Assembly (NCBI GenBank): GCA_004009845.1
Contig: RMBW01000056.1
Span: 141,327-205,326, forward strand
Origin: Davidsoniella eucalypti
Taxonomy: Eukaryota; Ascomycota; Sordariomycetes; Microascales; Ceratocystidaceae
DNA length: 64,000 bases
Direction: 5' to 3'
In this document: piece by piece, positions 61,355 to 64,000 of the stretch
Layout of the letters: each line of letters opens with the position of its first letter
How positions within the stretch are numbered: the stretch's first letter is position 1
Position numbers and translations under genes: made by a program
The notes under the pieces: generated by a model
Database searches by the model: none
Told to the model about the DNA's origin: nothing
The model's input: only the letters and a program-made list of their open reading frames with translations

Positions 61355-63414
61355 CTCCTACAACCCCCTTTGAGTTCTCGGTGCCTCCAAAGACGAAAAA
61401 TTCCTCTTCATCGTGAGTTTTTATAGCGACCAGAACATATCACCAATGTCGCTGTCAATTTCTCGCATCTATTGGTTTATTCCATGATGCACCGTTTTGT
61501 GAGGCCTTGAGCCTGTTTCTTCCCCTCTCGAGGGTCATTCTCACTAACGACCGCCCACCCCCTTTTCTCTACACTTTTCGGGATTGCTGGTCTCCCGAGT
61601 CATCTCCGCTGCTCAGAGATTCACACTCACACTTGGAGGCCAACACTTTGAAGTTCCAGTTGCCCACATTTCCGGTTCTTCTCGTGTTGTGTTTTGCACT
61701 TCATTCGATCATGCCAACACAAACCCGTGATAGCTTCTCCTTGAGTCGTTCCCTCACAATGAAAAACACTTTGGGTTTCCTCTGTGTTTTCTGTATTCTT
61801 CTTTTTTAGTTCGGACCTCCATTATGGGGATCTTCGAGGACCATTAGGGTTTATCGGCGTCTAACGATCCACTAGGGTTGGATCAACATGATCCACATAA
61901 TGTAGGCTGACTTGTTTAGAATCCAAACTGTGTAGATACAAGGCCTAACTATTGGTGCCTTATCCTTGTAGTGAACAGACCCGTCCCTCTCTTCCATGGC
62001 AAACAATTCTTGTTCATCCTGAAACGATATAGTTCAGGATTGATAAGTTCTTTGCTAAAGGCTTAATGTAGACAGAGTTTTGACCAGGCAAGTTTAGGAA
62101 CAAGCAAAAAGTAAAGCTATCAATTGAAGGGGAGAATAACGGGAGAACATCGATAGGTGATTGAAGAGGATCTTCACACAATTCACATCCAAATGTCCAA
62201 GAACTGGAACTGACAACTGAGCATGTTTGGCTCTGCTTGTGGATTTTCAACATGAACAGAAGACCCTTACCAAAATCATTTCAATGCTAGTAATAATCCG
62301 ACGATCACGATCAGTTATTAGAATACTGTTTTTGGAATACTTGTAGTAGGCCAAAACCTAGTTGCAGTGCTTGACGCATTAAATGATGAAGTGCAGAGCG
62401 TTGTATTTGAATTATCACTAGTTTTTAGCATAATTCCTAGTTCAGATTAGCAGAAAGAAGAATGAGAGTTAGTGTAGTTTTTATACTAGAAGAATTATGG
62501 GGCTGCTTTGGCGGAACGCTTCTGAGACATGAAACGATTGACTAGGGCAACGCGGCCTTTACTCCTGAAAAAGAACATAATGATAATTCGATACTAGGTA
62601 GAGATGGCCGAAGCTACCCTAGAGCACCTAGTTTATTCTACCGAACATATGCATTCATTACCCGCTTGAGGCTCAAACCTCAGATATTACAGCAATCTGG
62701 GATTAATATGTAGAGCGAGAAGTCAAGACATTATGCCTGGGGTATCTTTTTTCTTTTTTTTCTCAACGAAGGATTAGCGTCTCCACCCCTCAGATCAAAA
62801 CGGGCAGCCATCGTTGGGTACTGTTGGAGCAAGCAGAGGCCGCATGAGCGCTGAGCCAGTCTGACTTATTCCCTATCGGGTGGTGGTAGCGGTAGCGGTA
62901 GCAGCAGCAGTCATAATCATGGCAAGCAATGCCTAGCCCTCCTCCGCTAGCACCGATGGCCAAACGGAAAAAGAGAAGAGGGAAGAAGAAAAAAAAGCAT
63001 AGATAAAGAGGGCAACTATGAGGCCACTGCACTAGCAAGCCGGAGATCTTAGTTGTCGGCTTCGTATAGAATTCTAGCCTCATGAGGAACCGCCATCGCT
63101 TCCTCCTGCCACTGTGGATGACGGAATGCCAGGACCGTAGTGCTCGGTTAGGGTAAACCAAAGAACAAAAATAGTGAAGGCCACAGGGCAAGTAGAGGCC
63201 CAGAGACACCGTCTGGCGCTAGCATCAAGTATCTGTATAAGCTGGCCCACCAAGTACCACTGGCTGTAACAGTATCGTACTGGTGTTTTGGTATGCGCTG
63301 GCATGTTGAGGGCTATCCAAACGTTGTGAGACAGGCAGGACATACATAGCAACAACAGTGGGTGGTCCTAATCCAAAAACAACATCCAGTTGAAACCATG
63401 TCTAATCCCTCAAC
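59758..63414. other. intergenic, no recognised gene
   Basis: Upstream region of the GT8 gene and beyond. It holds the 29-nt poly(T) tract at 61322-61350 and a GC-richer stretch to about 61870 ending in TTAGGGTT-like motifs. At 63080-63368 a minus frame follows a GGATTAG acceptor-like site, with three hydrophobic segments (near VWIAL, WYLVGQLIQIL and AFTIFVLWF); it could be an exon of a membrane protein but is unrecognised. A minus frame ending at about 62502 (reading GRVALVNRFMSQKRSAKAAP) follows a TTCTTTTTCAG acceptor-like site but has no clear upstream exon. Confidence 0.5.
61322..61350. repeat. poly(T)29 tract, possible poly(A) tail on minus
   Basis: 29 consecutive T. On minus this is a 29-nt poly(A) preceded by GGGGGTTGTAGGAGTTAT and about 500 nt of GC-richer sequence, as expected for the 3' end of a retrotransposed copy reading on minus. 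No matching direct repeat was found on the far side, so the retro-origin is only a suggestion. Confidence 0.5.
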
Positions 63415-63690
63415 TCAACACAAAGATAGTCCCAGGCGAGGTGTCCCTGGATTAAAAGCCTTGGAAAGCCCTGTAACCTTTGCCGCCGCCGCATTAGAAG
63501 CCTTGTTGTAAACACATTCGCTCCATAATTTAACAGACAGTGATGTGTGAAAGCTCAGATTTCTTACGCCGAATGATCACATTCGTTCCAGGCAGGCGTT
63601 TTGAGGCAAGGAGACCACCTAGAGAAAGAAAAGTGGCGTTAGTGTCCAGTCATGAAGCACTCGCTTACGAGGCAATGTTGGATCGAACAT
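63415..63690 (-). CDS. candidate three-exon mini-gene, 42 aa, unrecognised
   Basis: Exons 63690-63669, 63618-63568 and 63470-63415. The first intron is 50 nt with near-ideal signals: GTAAGC donor, CACTAAC branch and TTTTCTTTCTCTAG acceptor. The second is 97 nt (GTAAGA donor, CTTCTAAT branch, TTACAG acceptor). Phases agree and give 42 residues from an ATG directly preceded by an in-frame TAA, including GLLASKRLPGTNVIIRR. The product is basic and unrecognised. Alternatively these exons begin a longer minus-strand gene continuing left. A plus-strand 37-codon frame (63398-63511, MSNPSTQH start) overlaps antisense and cannot be excluded. Confidence 0.25.
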
Positions 63691-64000
63691 TTAGTAGACA
63701 GCCGTAACCCAATGATCCAAGCCTTCCGATACAGACCAAGGCTCTGTTGATACATCAAGTCAAAGTGATGAAGATGGGCAGATTCAATTGATGATTCAAA
63801 GTTTTGGTTGTACAATTCCAACTCCTGGATTGCATTGCTTGTAGTTGGTAAATAAAATGATAGAAATCGCTTGATGGGCAAAGATTCCGTTAGTGTTGGG
63901 GAAGAATTTTTTTTTCTCCTCTGTTGTCTCTAGACATAAATAAAGGCTGACTAAAGACACACTAACAAAATCCCATATTTTTGATAGGTTGGACCACAGT
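63691..64000. other. right edge of the window, no recognised gene
   Basis: Would be the 5' flank of the candidate mini-gene. A 10-nt T run lies at about 63907-63916. The minus frame at 63639-63881 runs across the well-supported intron and is probably not coding as drawn. Confidence 0.4.

Overview
The window looks like nuclear DNA of a filamentous ascomycete (Pezizomycotina). Genes carry short introns (59-93 nt) with GTAAGN donors and TACTAAC/CTAAC-type branch sites. The protein set fits as well: a GH10 xylanase with a fungal CBM1 module, an ascomycete-type class II peroxidase, a DUF2235 hydrolase, a fungal Nudix hydrolase and a GT8-like transferase. The locus is very gene-poor: six confidently recognised protein genes and one tRNA in 64 kb. 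I recognise no intact transposon.

Layout. 1-9.8 kb: no recognised gene, only weak ORFs (37-231; 6356-7124, minus). 9788-9859: tRNA-Glu(CTC). 10.1-16.3 kb (minus): a three-exon gene for a predicted 2023-residue secreted protein with four tandem pectinesterase domains, the first lacking all catalytic motifs, followed by a long Thr/Ser/Val-rich tail. 18.3-19.7 kb (minus): GH10-CBM1 endoxylanase. 25.3-27.5 kb (plus): DUF2235 protein with one intron. 30.2-31.0 kb (minus): Nudix hydrolase ending in TGA-CTA, the known leaky stop context, with 22 more open in-frame codons. 31-53.4 kb: a gene desert of about 22 kb with short insertions, an 79-nt hairpin and two weak spliced ORFs. 53.5-54.9 kb (minus): three-exon class II peroxidase. 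57.9 kb: a 5'-truncated tRNA-Glu relic beside TTAGGGTT-like repeats. 58.3-59.8 kb (minus): type II membrane GT8-like glycosyltransferase. 59.8-64 kb: a 29-nt poly(T) tract and a possible tiny spliced gene at the right edge.

How the genes relate. The pectinesterase and the xylanase are same-strand neighbours 2 kb apart, and with the secreted peroxidase they point to attack on plant cell-wall polymers (pectin, xylan, aromatics). The Nudix, DUF2235 and GT8 genes have no visible functional link to them. Intron boundaries, domain limits and TATA calls were worked out by eye. Small unrecognised spliced ORFs are reported with low confidence.
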